Below are positions 47,101-62,100 of a stretch of DNA of 64,000 bases, one piece after another. The translations under genes and the position numbers were made by a program. The notes under the pieces were generated by a model, which saw only the letters and a program-made list of their open reading frames with translations, searched no databases and was not told the origin of the DNA. This DNA is from Lumbricus terrestris (lineage: Eukaryota > Annelida > Clitellata > Crassiclitellata > Lumbricidae), in the NCBI GenBank assembly GCA_949752735.1, contig OX457038.1, positions 23,682,655 through 23,746,654 of the forward strand, written 5' to 3'. Within the stretch, counting starts at the first letter, position 1. Every line of letters begins with the position of its first letter.

Positions 47101-50100
47101 TCTAACACATTTTATTGTGTGGCCGTGAAGTTCTTGCATTTTTTAAACTACGAGTTTGTGCGTTACTACCAAAAATATCGATCTTTAACTAAAAATTCAT
47201 CTGTAATTTCATCCCATTCGGCGGCCGCCATTTTGATTATCGCACATCGGTCGTCGTAGATATGTTGAACTGTCATGGTCCGCGGTGATTTTAAGTGATA
47301 AATTAGCAAGATTTTGCCAAAATTTGCGCTAAAATCGCGCAGATTGCCAATTTTTGCGCTGTGGCGCTAAACCTGAAAATTTGCGCAAAATTTGCACTGC
47401 GCAAGATCGCGAATTTCTGGGGGCCCTAAATATTAATTGAATATGGCTCAAGCATTATTCCAAAAGATAACAAATTTGAATCTGCACACAGAATGTCTGA
47501 GATAACCGTCAGTCTATTTTGCGTTTTTTTCTCACCTATTGGGCGAATTATACAAACTTTCATTGTCCATTAGCAATCTACCGGGTGTCCAATAAGTTCG
47601 TGAACGATTTTGGTAGTTTGTTAAAAAATAAATACACAACAAAAATCAATAATTATTGTTATATTTAATAGGCAATAGTGTTGCCTTTGCTGGCTATAAC
47701 AGCTTTTATTCGTCTGGGCAAAGATTCTATGAGGTTGTACAAAGTTTCAAGCGATATCGAATTCCATGCTTTTCGCAAACGACGTTTTAGCAGAGCAGGA
47801 GTTTTTGATTCAGGATCTTTGTAGACACTGCTTGAGAGTATACTCCAGAGATTTTCAATCGGTGAGAGATCAGGAGAGTTTGGAGGCCAGTTTTCAATGT
47901 AGTTAGGAATATTTTCGTTCAGCCATGCTTGCGAAACAGCAGATGTATGTGCTCGCGCACCATCCTGCTGGAAAACGCTAACGGCGTTGTCAGTGAATAG
48001 TCGTCGTTTCGAGATCGTTCCAGAAGTGTCCAGTCTGTCGTAAACTGGTCGTAATTCCTTCTTTAAAATGTTATTGATATAGTACTCCGACTTAATTGAT
48101 TATGCTGAGGTAGGCCTACAAAATGTAGTCGCGTTAATCCTGAGGCTGTCATACCTCCCCACACAAGAACAGTTGGACTAAACTTGACCTTCGAGACAAC
48201 AGGAACATTTTCTTCTTGCAACCCAAACAGTGTCATTGCGTGAGTTTGGAACATAGAACACTTGATACGGCGATTCATCACTAAACAGAACATTAGATCA
48301 GTCTTCGAATTTCCAATGTTCGAATGTTGCTATTTTCCCCATTTCCGAGTTTGTTTACGAAAAACGATCGCGAACTCCATAAAATTCGCTAAAACTAGCC
48401 TTTCAGCATAAATTGATGACGTCATTTCCTCGTTGCAAAAAACGAACACTTTTTGGTTTCGGGACATAAAGTTCTTTCAAATGACATAAGCATTATTAAT
48501 GCTTGTTGCAAAGATTTTCTGCTTTCTGCAAGCAAAATTGTTCACGAACTTATTGGACACCCTATAGTTTGAGTAGGCTACTAGTACTACTAATAGACAT
48601 CACTGCTGTGACTTAAGCTACGTAGACCAGGGGCGAAAATGATGGGCCATATTTACGCTACATGTATCTCTTCTTCTTCTTCTTCATTGTCCATGGGCTG
48701 ACAGCCCGTAGGTGTCCACTGCACACTTGACTACTCTCTTCCATGATTATGTATCTCTTACTCCAGCGTAAATATGGTCTACATCCGAATAACGATTTAA
48801 AATGGTAATCATGGGTCAGGCGTAAACCTTTACTCTGCGAATAACGCTACTCCCATTCTTGGGTAGGTGTAAGTTTCTACTCCCTAAGATGGCGTCGCTT
48901 TGTGACTCGTAACTCGCTGCATTCGACCACGCTTTACACTTCAAAACGTGTTTAAAACGTCTGCAATGAACTAGTATCCTTCGTCTACGTCGAACATTAT
49001 ATTGGCTTTTATTTTCGCTGTCACAAAATATTAAAATTTTGCTAAATACCCTAGGAAATTGCCTTCGAAGTGCCGCGTCATGGTAGGAATACCAATCTAT
49101 GGGTCGCTTACCTAAGGTAGCGACCCTTTTATTTGTTGTAAACTTGTAATTAGTTTGTTCTCGACAGCTTGCACATTAAACTCTACAATAAATCAAACGC
49201 ATGCCAGGTGAAACTGGACAGTTCGAGAAACCAACAAGAAACAGCTCCGCTATCTCGTATCCTTCGTCGACGGCGAACATTATATTGGTGTCATGGTAGG
49301 AATACCAATCCATGGGTCGCTTACCTAACGCAGCGACCCTTTTATCTTTTGTAATTAGTTTGCTCTAGCGACAGCTTGCATATTAAACTCCACATTAAAT
49401 CAAACGCATGCCACGTGAAACTGGACAGTTCGAAACACCAAAAAGAAATAGCTCCTTTAAGAATTTTAATTCGGCGACCACTAGCTGAAACCAGTTACGG
49501 TTTTCATCAGATTCTATCCCCACATACGGTAATGACCTCGTTCCTCCTTCTTTACTCTCACAAGGTAAGGTGGTAGATTAATCATATAGTGTTTGTACGG
49601 TGGTTAAAAGGAAGGCTTTGATATTAGCTGACTGTATTGTGTAAGCATTAATTCATAAGTTGTATTTCCTTTTATTGTGACCGCCATTCGAAATGGACCG
49701 TAGAACGATTTTGAAGAAAGTGAGGCTTGGAGATAGACAGTTTCGAACAAAGAGCTACAACTGTAGGCCTATGGCTTTCCTTTGACTATGGTCGGAACGG
49801 TACCTACTTTGAGGCTTTAATGTAGGCATGAATAGGCTAAAACAACTTAACAAACAGAGTTATTTTTGTTTGCCTTTCCCTAGCTTTTGGCCGGGCAATT
49901 ATCGTGTATGTTGTTTGCTGTAGTAGAAAGGTAGAAATATTTGTTTGATCTCTCCCGCTCATAATCTACGCTGAACAGAATTTACAAATTTGATTGTTGC
50001 CTGCCATTCGAAAAGGAGCGTAGAACGATTTTGAAGAAAGTTAGGCTGGGAGATAGGCAAGTTAGAACAGCTACAATTGTATGTCTTTACTTTCACTCTG

Positions 50101-53100
50101 TTCGGACCATATAGGCCTACCGGCACCAGGGCCTAATTTGAAAGAAGCAAGCCTTTGAAACTAGGCTCAAACAAGTGGAGCTATTTTTGGATGCCTTTAC
50201 TTAGCTTTTGATCGGCCAATTGCATAACCTGTTGTTTACTGTAGCAGAAAGTTCGAAGTTCAATAAACCATTCCACTGGCAATATTTACATTTTGTTTGA
50301 CCTCACCCGCCCACAACCTACGCTGAACAAAATTTGAAGATATTAATCGTTTCCTAATATTAAAACAAGGCTGCCTTGGCCGAGATTTGATGGCAAAGCA
50401 CCCACAACATTTGATATCAGGCCCTATAATCCTATATAAGCGACCATCATTTCCATTGCTTCATTCTGTAGTAAAAATGCCTAAGCGAAAGTCTTATACC
50501 GCAGATTTTAAATTAGAAGTCGTCAAGTACGTGAAGGATCATGGGAATAGAGCGGCAGGCATAGAATTTAGTGTTAGTGAAAAGAGTGTACGGAGTGGAG
50601 AACGGAAGAAGGTGAGTTGCAGAAGATGAACCCTCGTAAACGTGCGAGGAGGGGACTGAAGGCGAAATGGCAGAACTTAGAGAACCTGGCGAGCTGGGTT
50701 CGATATCAACGAGACAATCGACGAGCTGTGTCAACCATCGCCATCAAGCGGAAAGCCAGCCTGCTTGCAACAGAAATGAAAATTCTGGATTTCACGGGTG
50801 ACAGCGTCAACTGGGCATACAAATTCATGAAACGCAATGACTTAAGTGTTCGAACAAGAACGACTGTTGGACATCGGTGACCTGATGAATGGGAAGGAAA
50901 GATGGAAACCTTCAAGACATTTGTCCATCGGGAAATAACCCATCCGTTGAAGGCTGAAGACGTCATCAATATGGATGAGGTGCCTATGACGTTTGACATC
51001 CCGACATGTCGTTCAGTTGCTGTCAAAGGAATGAAGACCATCGCCATAGCAACAACCGGCCATGAAAGGACCAGCCTCACTGTGGTTTTGGCATGTTCCG
51101 CGGCCAGAACCAAGTTGAAACAAATGGTGATTTTCAAAAGAGTCACTAGAAGCTGCCGGCAGGTGTCGTTGTGGTTTGCAATCGGAAAGGTTGGCTGAAC
51201 CAAGAAGTCATGGTCACATGGGTGGACAAATGTCTCAGAACTCGGACTGGCGGCTTCTTCAAAAACAAGTGCCTGCTCGTCTTTGACTCCATGACAGCCC
51301 ACAAGGAGTCAACCATCCAGAAACACCCGCGCCAACCTTGCCAACCTTACTGTCATTCCAGGTGGACTTACCTGCAAGCCACAACCCCTGGACATCGCCG
51401 TAAACCATCCTTTCAAAACGTTTGTCTGAGAGGAGTGGGATCGATGGATGTCGAGCGGCCAGCATACCTATAATCCTGCCGGTATACAGCGTCATGCAAC
51501 CTATGTCGAGTTTTGCAAATGGGTGCAGACGGCCTGGGACAAGGTCAAGGCGACAACGATCATCAACGGCTTCAGAAAGTGCAGCATCTGTCCTGAAATT
51601 CCATCCCAAGAAAGTTCATCAGAGGATGAATCGGACGTTTCAGAAGACGAAACGGTGAGTAACGAACTGTTGGCCAAAGCCTTGAACTTATTTGGAGGAC
51701 AGAGCGATTACGACGAAAGCTTCGATGGCTTTGCAGAAAGCGATGCGGAAGAGGATGTGCATGACTCGGAATTAAGCTAGATTTTGTTGGATGATAAATT
51801 ATGGACGATTAAATGTAGATCAACTTTTACAAATAAATAGCATTTCAGATAAATTATGCGCTATATAAATTTTAAGCCAGTCACTTAACTTAACAACGTG
51901 CGAGCGATAATAGCTGGATATTTCTGAAAATGTACGGACGATAATGGTAAATAGATCATTTGACATCATTATTAACGATGAACTAGACTATTTCTTAATA
52001 GATATACGCTACATAAATTCTAGGCTAGTCACAACTTAACACGGTGCGAACGACAATAGCTAGATATTCTGAAAATGTACGAACGATTACGGTAAATACT
52101 AAATAGATTATTTGACATTATTATGGACGATGAACTAGGCTATTTCTTAATAGATATGCGCTAAATAAATTCTAGACTAGTCACAACTTAACGCTGTGCG
52201 AACGATAATACTGTACTGAATGCCTGCGTGCAATCATTTTGTTTATTGTGCTTTACTATAATAAACGATTAATAGTACTGTTGTCAAACTTATTGTCTAT
52301 GATCGATTTCATTACGATTCATGTCTCCATATTGTACGTACGTAAAAGAAACTCAATTCATATTTTTAGCATTTAGTAGTAACTTTACGCAGTTTCTAGT
52401 ATTGACTGATATTTTCATGATAATAGAACGGTAATCATAAACCAGAGGTCTCAAACACGTGGCCTGCGGGCCTCATGTGGCCTGCGAACCCGATTTATGC
52501 GGCCTGTGAACAGCCTCCTGATTTTTTTAAGTTAGAAATCGATCTAAAAGAATTTTGCAGTTCTTTTACGATTTGAACCAAGGTTTAAACTGCTTTCTAC
52601 TCCTTTTTCAATGGACATTAGTCCACAACAGCAGATATAGGATAGGCCTACATGTATAGGCCAATGCAACCTATGCAGATGGATTTAGTGGACCTTCAGA
52701 GCGATGCAACGCCGAAGCAGAAGTATTGCACAGCGAAATTTGTATGCCGGTTTCCCAAAATAGAGTATCTCTGTAATAATTGTATTATCTCCCTAGATGA
52801 TGAGAAGTTGAAAATGTCACTGCCATGTGAGTTTTTCTTTGCAAATTAACTTCCGCTTGCTTGGTTTTGAACAATGACACTAACAGGTATGTTTATTCCT
52901 ATAATTTTGGTGACTTTGGTTTAGAAGACTTAGAACACATAAGAACACTCAGAGTCTCTAGGCCTAACTAAATTCGAGTTGAATTACTATGAACATTGCT
53001 TAAGATACTTTAAAAAATTCATCATCATCATCAAAATATATATCGTGCATGTGAAACTATGGCATTAGTTATGTGTCATTGCGGCATACAATACTGTAAT

Positions 53101-56100
53101 GATGCCTTGTAAAACTCACATAATATATTTTAATTATAACTATAATGGTGCTACAAACAAAATTGAAAAGCCATTCTATCCCAATTATCGAAAAATGTGT
53201 TCGCTATAATTGAAAAAATTATGCTGTAATCAAAATTTAAAATTTACGCCTATTCTAATTTTTTTAAGTATCCTAAGCCATGTTCATAGTAATTCAACAA
53301 AAAATTTAGTTAGGACAACGTCATTGCGGCATACAATATGTAATGATGCCAGGGCTGTAATGTTCATTTCTAGCCATTATAAATTTTCCAAATGCGGCCC
53401 AAATGCTGACTTGAGCTTGAGACCACTGACATAAACAATCTTAAGTATAATTATGTTTTGTTACCAATTAAACGAACATAATAAGTTCGCGTTGCTGCCC
53501 ACCACACTCCGATAATAATCGCTTTGTTTTTATTGTGGTCATGTTTTTTTTACCTTTTGATCTTCAGCTCACATTGGACACAGTCATTTAATCAATATAA
53601 TTGCTACTCGGTTATGTTATTATCGCCCTTGACCACACGACACCTCCACGGCTAGAAATGACGTCGTCAAAAGAAATTAAATATCGGCAAGAATAATGTA
53701 GCCTACTATCGTTGAAGCGTGGCTGCATTCATTCATACCAAAAACTTATATAGCGCCCCGTCAAGAAACCTACTCAGAGCGCTCCCAGTCCAGCCACAGC
53801 TAAAAAGATAGGTCTTGAGCAACTTGTAGAAAGCAGGCATTTTATTCCGAGGTAGTAAGCGTAGTGCACCATGTGGACGGGCCAACAACCGAGAATGCTC
53901 GACGCTGTCTGGTAGCAGAGCGGGTTTGAGGGACCAGCAGCTCCCCCATTGGCCGAAGAGCGTAAAGTTCTACGAGAGGCTATGACAGAGATCAGATAAG
54001 TAGGAAGGAGCACTACCAATTAAGGACCAACAAACAAGTGCTGCCATCCTGTACGAAATGCGTTGCGAGACTGGAAGCCAGTGCAAAACATCACGCATGT
54101 AGACAGAAATTGGGGCAAATTTTGGGAAATGACCAATAAGCCGAGCAGCAGAGCGCATGACCTGGTCAAGACACCCTATCAAGCTAGATGGGTGACCAGC
54201 AAGAATTGAGCAGCAATGATCAATTCTGCTAGTTACGAAGGCGTGGACTAGCGGCATCATGACAGCATGACAACATGCAACTGGCGGAGCTGGTAATAGC
54301 AGCTTCGCGTTACTAGGTGGACATGCTGTGAGAAAATGCATGTTCTTGGTGGAATGTCTGAGCCAAAAGATGCATACTAGTCAACTGTCTGCGACCACCA
54401 AGCCAAATGAATTGGGTTTTGGATGGATTCAACAGTGAATGATTCGAAGCCATCCAGCCAGTAAGGGCATCAATGGCAAAGCACATCAGCCCAACAGAGT
54501 AAACTGCATCTGTTGCATGACAGTGAACATATGCTCGGATGTCATCAGCATATAGCTGATGTGAGAGTCCACATACCCTCAGCAGCGAGCTAACATCTGA
54601 CGTGTACAGAATGTAAAGCAAAGGGCCCAGAACCGATCCCTGTGGCACACCAAAAATGGCAGGGACCCAGCGAGACCTAGTTGACCCAGAAATGACACGG
54701 TTTGTGCAATCAGTAAGGAAAGATCGTAGCCATTCCAGGGGTTTATCAGTCAGTCCAAAAGAGACAGAAAGGCGCTGAAGAAGGATCATATGGTCGGCAT
54801 AGTCAAAAGCAGAGCTGACATCAAAAAGAGCCAAAAGAGTTATATAGCCACAGTCCATGGTGCCATAGAAGTCAGATAGGAGGCAGACCAGCAGCCTATA
54901 GGACAGTTAATGGCTAAGGTTATGCCAAAAAATAATGTTGTGTTTTCGGTAACCCAACCGACCCTCTTTCATTGCCACGACTCAAAAATTCTGTGGATTT
55001 TTTTAATTTACAGTGACATTGCCTTCCGTATATAAGATGTACAATTCGGACATCATAATTATAGCATTCACTAAGCCAGGTGACCATCGTAAGCAGCCGT
55101 CTTTCAAGGTATATAATGGTCTGTTAATTAGAGCAATCAATAGTTTCCCACGGTCAGTTTGACAAGGCAGGCGGTTGTGGAGAGAGAATAATAGATCTTC
55201 CCACTTTATCTTACCAGAAAAGATGTCAACAAAATGAAATTAATAGAATTGTTTTCTTTAGCAGTTTTAGGTGCACACAGTCGGGAAATTGGCAGTTTAT
55301 ACTTGCTTAGAACACGTACTTTGTTGCTCCGTGTACCTTTATGCAAAAAAGAGTAGTGGGATATAATTTTTCGGATAGTCACTGCATAAAAATATTTTAC
55401 CAAAATAAAAATATTTTTCGACCTACCTACCCAATTTTTTTAGAGCTCTGTTACCGGAAACACAACATTAATTTTTTTGCCTTAATGGCGTCTGAATTTT
55501 GCATAAGTTTCCATATTGAAACAACTTAAAATGTCCATAGCTCGTATTTTAAAGTGAATTGAGAGTTGAAAATAGTCGCGATAACTTCCAAATTCGCACA
55601 AGAAGATTAAAAAAATTGTTTCCTCATTGAGATCCATTCTGCTTCAGAGCCTTTCCACGACATCACCACAGATTGAACTTTGCTTCATAGTTTAAGATTT
55701 TGTTTAATATAGGTTGCTTTTGTTTGCACTGGCCATTTAAGTCAGCGAGCTTTAACAAAAAACTATTGCTGGTCCGTGGTCTGCAGAAGTTTGATAAGCA
55801 CGCTATACAATCACAGGCTCAAGTACAAACAGAATAAAAGTGGAAGCCTTGACCTTGAATGCAACAATTTTCCTTGTCAAAACTTCTAATAGCAGCTTCA
55901 AGTAAAAACAAAAGAAACTAAAAGTAGGCTACTGTTTGTAAGACAATCAGTTACCTTGTTGCCACCCTGATCAACGTATCTGGCTGTATTATTGAATACA
56001 CGTAGCATTGGCAGAAGACCGTTTGACACACCATTCGTCTGTAGCCAACAGCAATTACAAACAAGCAGCTTAAATTAAAGCAATCCAACACAAGTCAATG

Positions 56101-59100
56101 TTATGTCTTTCGACCTTCAAAACACTTAACAAGAAAACAAAGTTTAATCTTATCTAATCTGGAAACTTCTGTAGCGATGCTGTTATAAAAAGCACAAGAC
56201 ATAACAGCCCAGAATGTGCAAAGCTACACAATACCCTCCATGCATCACTGATAATGACCAACTTTCTTACCCCAGAGATGAAGCTGCCAGATGCACGAAT
56301 GCAATGAATATTCAGACCAACTCCACCAGCACTCTTTGAAATAAGTGCACATTGTTTCAAAGTGTCATAGATTCCTTCAATGCTATCATCAATCATGGAC
56401 AACAGAAAACAGCTACAATAATAACAACATTACCCGAAATTATGTTTAAACATTAAAATTTTACAGCAATGCTTAATTTAAACTAAACACTTTTCCTATC
56501 CAAAGCTATGTGCATTGTACACATCTCCATTGTTAATAAGTTTTCAAGAGGAAAATAGATCATAATTGCATTTAAAAATCAATTAAAATGTATTAAAATT
56601 ATATATCCTATGTTTAATGAAAACAGCTAGTGTGTATTCCAGCATTTACCAAAGTAGGTGAGCACAAAGGTTCTGCGAAAAGTTGCAAATAAAAGAAATT
56701 TCATTGAAAAATTTTCCTGGAATACAACATTTCAAACACTTGTTGAAAATGTATTAATGTTTAAAACTGCCACAAGTCGTGTTCTGTGGTTTGTCCTCAC
56801 CCGTTGAGTGATATGATCAAAATGTCAGTGTCCATATACATTTTTAACATGAAGAGTAATAACAAATAGACTCAAAACCAATCAAAGTAGGCGAGAAATC
56901 AGTTGGGCCTAACTTTCTAATACAGACAAAAACTTCTTATTGACATAATGCAAATGAAGCAGAATTTCAATTAACTGTCATTGATCGGAGTCTAGAATGG
57001 GCTAATTAAAGAATAACCCCACTGATGCAAAATGTGCAGTTAGCAAATTTTGCCATATGCCACGTAGTGCACACAACTGCATTAATATTATCAACCTACT
57101 GGAACAGAAAAATGTTTGGGAAATGCTGGTGCATTCAATGGTTGATGAAGCCCAGATACATACAAGATTAGGATAATTGTATAAAAGATTCTATATTTAA
57201 GTCCAAAACATTATCTTTGGACTTTAAGTCCAAAACATTATCTTTGGACTTTGGTCAACCACAAAGAGCTCTTTACACTGAAATACATCGTCTAAACCTC
57301 TTTAATACAACTGTTTGGTGGGTCAAAGATGAATTTGGTAGGCAGGCCATTTTGCTGCTGGTCCTACACTTGGAACTCTCTCTTCCAGTTAAGATTTGCT
57401 TGGAAAGTTTGTTCTGGCCTTAAGATCACAACTAAAAACTCATCTTGACCTTTTCAGGTTATCTCAGATCTATCTTCATCTCTTTTCACCAAACTTACAC
57501 TGGACTTTGGACTACACAACCATTTTGCACAAGAACTGATCACATTATGGCATTATGAGAGTGGTACCATTGAAGTTCTTAGTTCTTAGTCAGTGCTCTT
57601 CGACGGGGTTCTTTCATCCGTCCGCTCCCTCGTCTGTGGAGTCCCTCAGGGCTCCGTGCTCGGTCCGCTGCTTTTCCTACTCTACACGGCCGACGTGGGA
57701 GAGCTTGCCACGAGTCTCGGCCTGTCATCACACTTCTATGCCGACGACACGCAGCTCTACACGTCAGGACCTCCATCAACGGCTGTACACCAGCGGCAGC
57801 GAATGGAGCTTGGTATTGAGCGGATCGCAGAGTGGATGAGATCGAACAGACTGCGGCTCAACCCCGAGAAGACAGACTTTATGTGGTGCGCAACCAGTAG
57901 ACGGTGCCTTCATCTTGACACCGGTGCGCTCAGCGTCTGCGGGGCTTCGATCACGCCTTCGACCTCGGTGCGTGATCTGGGCGTTGTGCTGGAGTCTGAC
58001 TTGTCCATGAGGTGCCATGTGGCTTGGACGGTCAGCAGCTGTTTTCGCCAGCTCCGTCTCATCAGAAGCTGTATCAAGTCCTTGCCTTTCGAGGCCGCTA
58101 GAGCAGCCGTCTCTGCTTTCGTCATCTCTCAAGTGGACCGCTGAAACAGTCTGCTGGCCGGAGCGCCTGCGTGTCTTTTGGACGGACTTCAGTCGGTGCT
58201 CAATGCCAAGCTCAAGGCCAAGCTCATTTGTAATAGGAGAAAATATGATCATGTTACACCACTCCTACGCGACGTCTTGCATTGGCTGCCTGTCCCGTTC
58301 CGAATTGAGTTCAAGCTCAGTTTGCTGGTCTACAACTCGCTTCATGGGACTGCTCCTGAATACATCCGCGACTACTGTTCCGAGACCCATTCCTCCGCTT
58401 CCGGGCTGCGACTCAGGTCGCTTGGGAAGACCGACCTCCGTGTACGGAGGATGAGGACACGTTTCGGCGACCGCGCATTCTCGGTTGCTGGTCCCAGATG
58501 CTGGAACAGTCTTCCACCGGACATTAGATTGGCCGCCTCAGTGGACTCTTTCAAAACAAAGCTTAAAACTTATCTGTTTGCTAAGGCGTATCCCGCAGTT
58601 GGCCGTTTGTGAGGCGCCCTTGTAGCGGTATGGCCGCGTTACGGCGCCATATAAATTGTCTTTATTATTATTATTATTATAAGATTCAAAGATTTTCTCC
58701 AGTCTTCATCGGATTTTTACTAGCTTTACGTACAGAGCAAACTCTAGTATGATTCTTGCCAGTGTATTAGAAATCTATTAAATGGAACCTATATGCTAAC
58801 ACAGCATTATACTTTAACCGTTTCTAATGAAAACTACAAAAGCCTAAAAATAAAACACAGACTCCTAGAAATGCTAGAAGTAGATGGTCAGGCAAGAGCA
58901 CCAGGGATGTTGTACACATATGTCAATGGTGACTTCAACAGTTTCTCCTCCCACATTGAAATAACCATTGCATTTACATGGTAAAGCAACCGTCAACGAA
59001 TTTAAAACAAACCTGGAAAGCTGCGGCCGACAGGTACCAGCATTGAACAACGTTGGTGATGCATGTGTAAACCACTTTTCCGACAGCAAATTATATGTCT

Positions 59101-62100
59101 ACCAAACACAATCAGAAAATCACTTTGTGGTCAACTGTGTAAAATTATCACAATAAGAAAACTTGGTGTGTCACCATCATGTTTGATTAAAAGACTGCTT
59201 TGCAAGTTGTCATATGGACAAAGCTCCCAGGCGGCAGGGTTATTTTCATATGTCGTCTCCAGCCATGCAAAGAATTGTCAGCCATCCTTGTACCAGTGTA
59301 TTCCTGTAGAGCGTTCAATAAATGTTGCTTGATTGATCATGGTGCACTAAAGCCCTCAGACAACCTACGAGAAGTTGGATGAAGTGCAGAATGCAGACAA
59401 CCAAGAAGAGCACGGTAGAAAGAGAGACCACGAGGCAGAAGCAAATAGACAAACCCAACAAGCAGGGGTTTCCCAATAAATTAATACACAGGTTTATTGC
59501 TTAGCTTAAGCAAGTGGTCACATTTATTGCTGAAATAAGATTTGCATTTTACACATGCCTAAATTGCCTCTGTGCTTGTTTCAATATAATAAAATATCAT
59601 ATCCCTGCCATTTAACATGCTCGAATTCAATTGAAGGAGAATGTTGCAACCACCAATTTGCCCAATGGGCTTTAATACTACAGGATCGCTGAAACTGCAT
59701 AACACTGACACTGACAGTTCATGGCGAATCACCAAACAGAGATTACAGAGCTGGATCACAGAAAATCTTGAGAGTAAGTAAAGAAGGCGTCATTTATCTT
59801 TCTGCTCCTGCTTACAGCAATTCGGGTTTTCCAGGTTTAGAATTCTATTGGCGATTTGGGAAGACATCAGTCCAAAAAAATAATGTTGTGTTTACGGTAA
59901 CCCGACCGACCCTCTTGTCAGTGTTATGCAGTTCATTGTTCACATGTTATTTTTATCTATTTATTCATTTGTTTATTTTTATTTTTTATAAGCTCTGCGT
60001 ACAATAGCCAAATTTCATCACCATATATGAAACAGAACAAAAGTTATATCACTTTTAGTGAGGCTACCCACCGTTTTTTGACGATTCAAAAACGCGACGC
60101 AACAAAAAGTAACAAAAACCAATTTAATTATTCTGGCCAATATCTTGACCGGAAGTAAGAATTTCGAAATGAAATTTTACAGGCTTAAAGACAATTCATA
60201 TCTACACATGATGGCCAGATTGCATCAAAAATATTTCAAACAGAATAAAAGTTATGACACTTTTAAGGAGGCCACCCACCGTTTTTTGACGATTCAATGA
60301 CGTAACGCACCAAAAAGTAGCAAAGCACGATTTTATTAACTCTCATCTTAAAAAATTGTTATCAAATAGGCTTTGATAATGTCAGATGATCATTATTATT
60401 ACTATTTAAAAAAGGAACAGAGAACCAGCGTAGCTGCACGTCACTGAGAAGTCACTTAGCAAGATGACAATCAAATTGGTAAATAAGAAATCTGTCAGAT
60501 TAATCAACAGGTCCATCAAGAACTTTGCAAAGAGACTCAAAAGAAGTTTTGGCACTGGTGGTGGGCACATTGAACACAAGTTGCGAATCACTATCAAGTT
60601 CAGTTCCAAACAGTTATTTGAGATATGACTTGATAAAATCACGTTTTTGTTACTTTTTGTTGCGTTACGTTTTTTAATCGCCAAAAACGGTGGCTGGCCT
60701 CACTAAAAGTGGTATAATTTTTGTTGCGTTGGAAATATTTTGATGAAATCTGGTCATCATGTGTAAATATGAACTGTCTTTAAGCCTGTAAAATTTCATT
60801 TTGAAATTCTTACATCTGGCCATGATATTAGCACAAAAAAAACTAAAGTTTCTGCGTTTCGTTTTTGAATCGTCAAAAAACGGTGGGTGGCCTCACTAAA
60901 AGTGAGATAACTTTTGTTCTGTTTGAAATTTTTTTGTAATTAGACCATTGTACGTAAATATGAATTGCCTTTAATACTGAGAAGTTTCATTTAAAAATTT
61001 GTATGTTTGGCCAAGATATTGGCAAAAAACCGTAGGGGATTACTTTTTTTGGCCCACCCTGTATAATGCATCTACAAACTTAGACAATTGTTCCTGGTTA
61101 GCTCAGAGCTCACACGTTGCACTTTAGGGAAGAGTAAATTTGTCTGTATGTGCACTGTTCGTTGCCGATACTCGCACATAAGACATACGGCGGCCATGCC
61201 GTGTAAGTGTAGACGTTATAAACGTCCAAAAAACGCTAAATGCCGTAATATACATGAAAGATAAGCCGCGCAGTTGCTAAAATAAATGACGAAAACAGCT
61301 ACCATACTTATTTGCGTCCTTACTCTTTGATTCAACAATGCGAAGTTTTGATATTTCCCATAATAATATATGAAAGATGGGCCATGCTGTTGTTAAAATA
61401 ATAGACAAAGACAGCTACCGTCCTTACTCTTCGATTCAAATGCCATGCGAAGCTTTGATATTTGAGTTCTTTCAGCCGAGCAATAATAAAGCAATAACAT
61501 ATGAGATAACTTTCGTTGCATTAAATATTGTACAAGTATTATAATAACATTGTTAAAAGAGAAGAAAATTTCGTTTTGGTCTGTATTTAGTCAGTAATTT
61601 GCTTAAATGTAATTTGACTTGAAAAACGACGTAACAACAAAGACAACTAAAATCAACTGAGTGTTTAATTAGTAAGTCCATTTTCGTAATTTTAAATATT
61701 CGGTCCAAAGATCTTCCGTCAGTTTTGCCTCTCGAGTATACATGTAAGGCGAAGACCGTATTCGGCATTTTGAAATACACTTAAATTTCTCGACTTATAG
61801 TCGAGTATATATGGTACTTGCTAAAAATAACCTTTTATTAAAGTCAAATTTCATACACTTTAAAATGAAAAATTATTAAACATTTGGTTATGTGGTGGCT
61901 TTATAGTAGTTTCAGTAATTTTGAAAATAAAGATTGAAAACTTTGCTGATGTAGCTGAAAGGTTACAAGTATAAAATAACATAGATAGTGCTGCAGTAAG
62001 CTAATAGTTATATTTTTTCTTCAAATTTCATCATGGTCATGTGCCATGTGGTGGTTTTATACAATAGTTTTAATAATTTTGAAAATGAAGATCTGACTGA

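Noticed and set aside
50706..51302. 198-codon minus-strand frame
   Set aside because: Shadow of the plus-strand pogo-type transposase.
57590..58681. Retron, group II intron or other bacterial RT system
   Set aside because: Sequence order, YADD context, C-terminal WNSLP motif and (ATT)n tail are those of an animal LINE.
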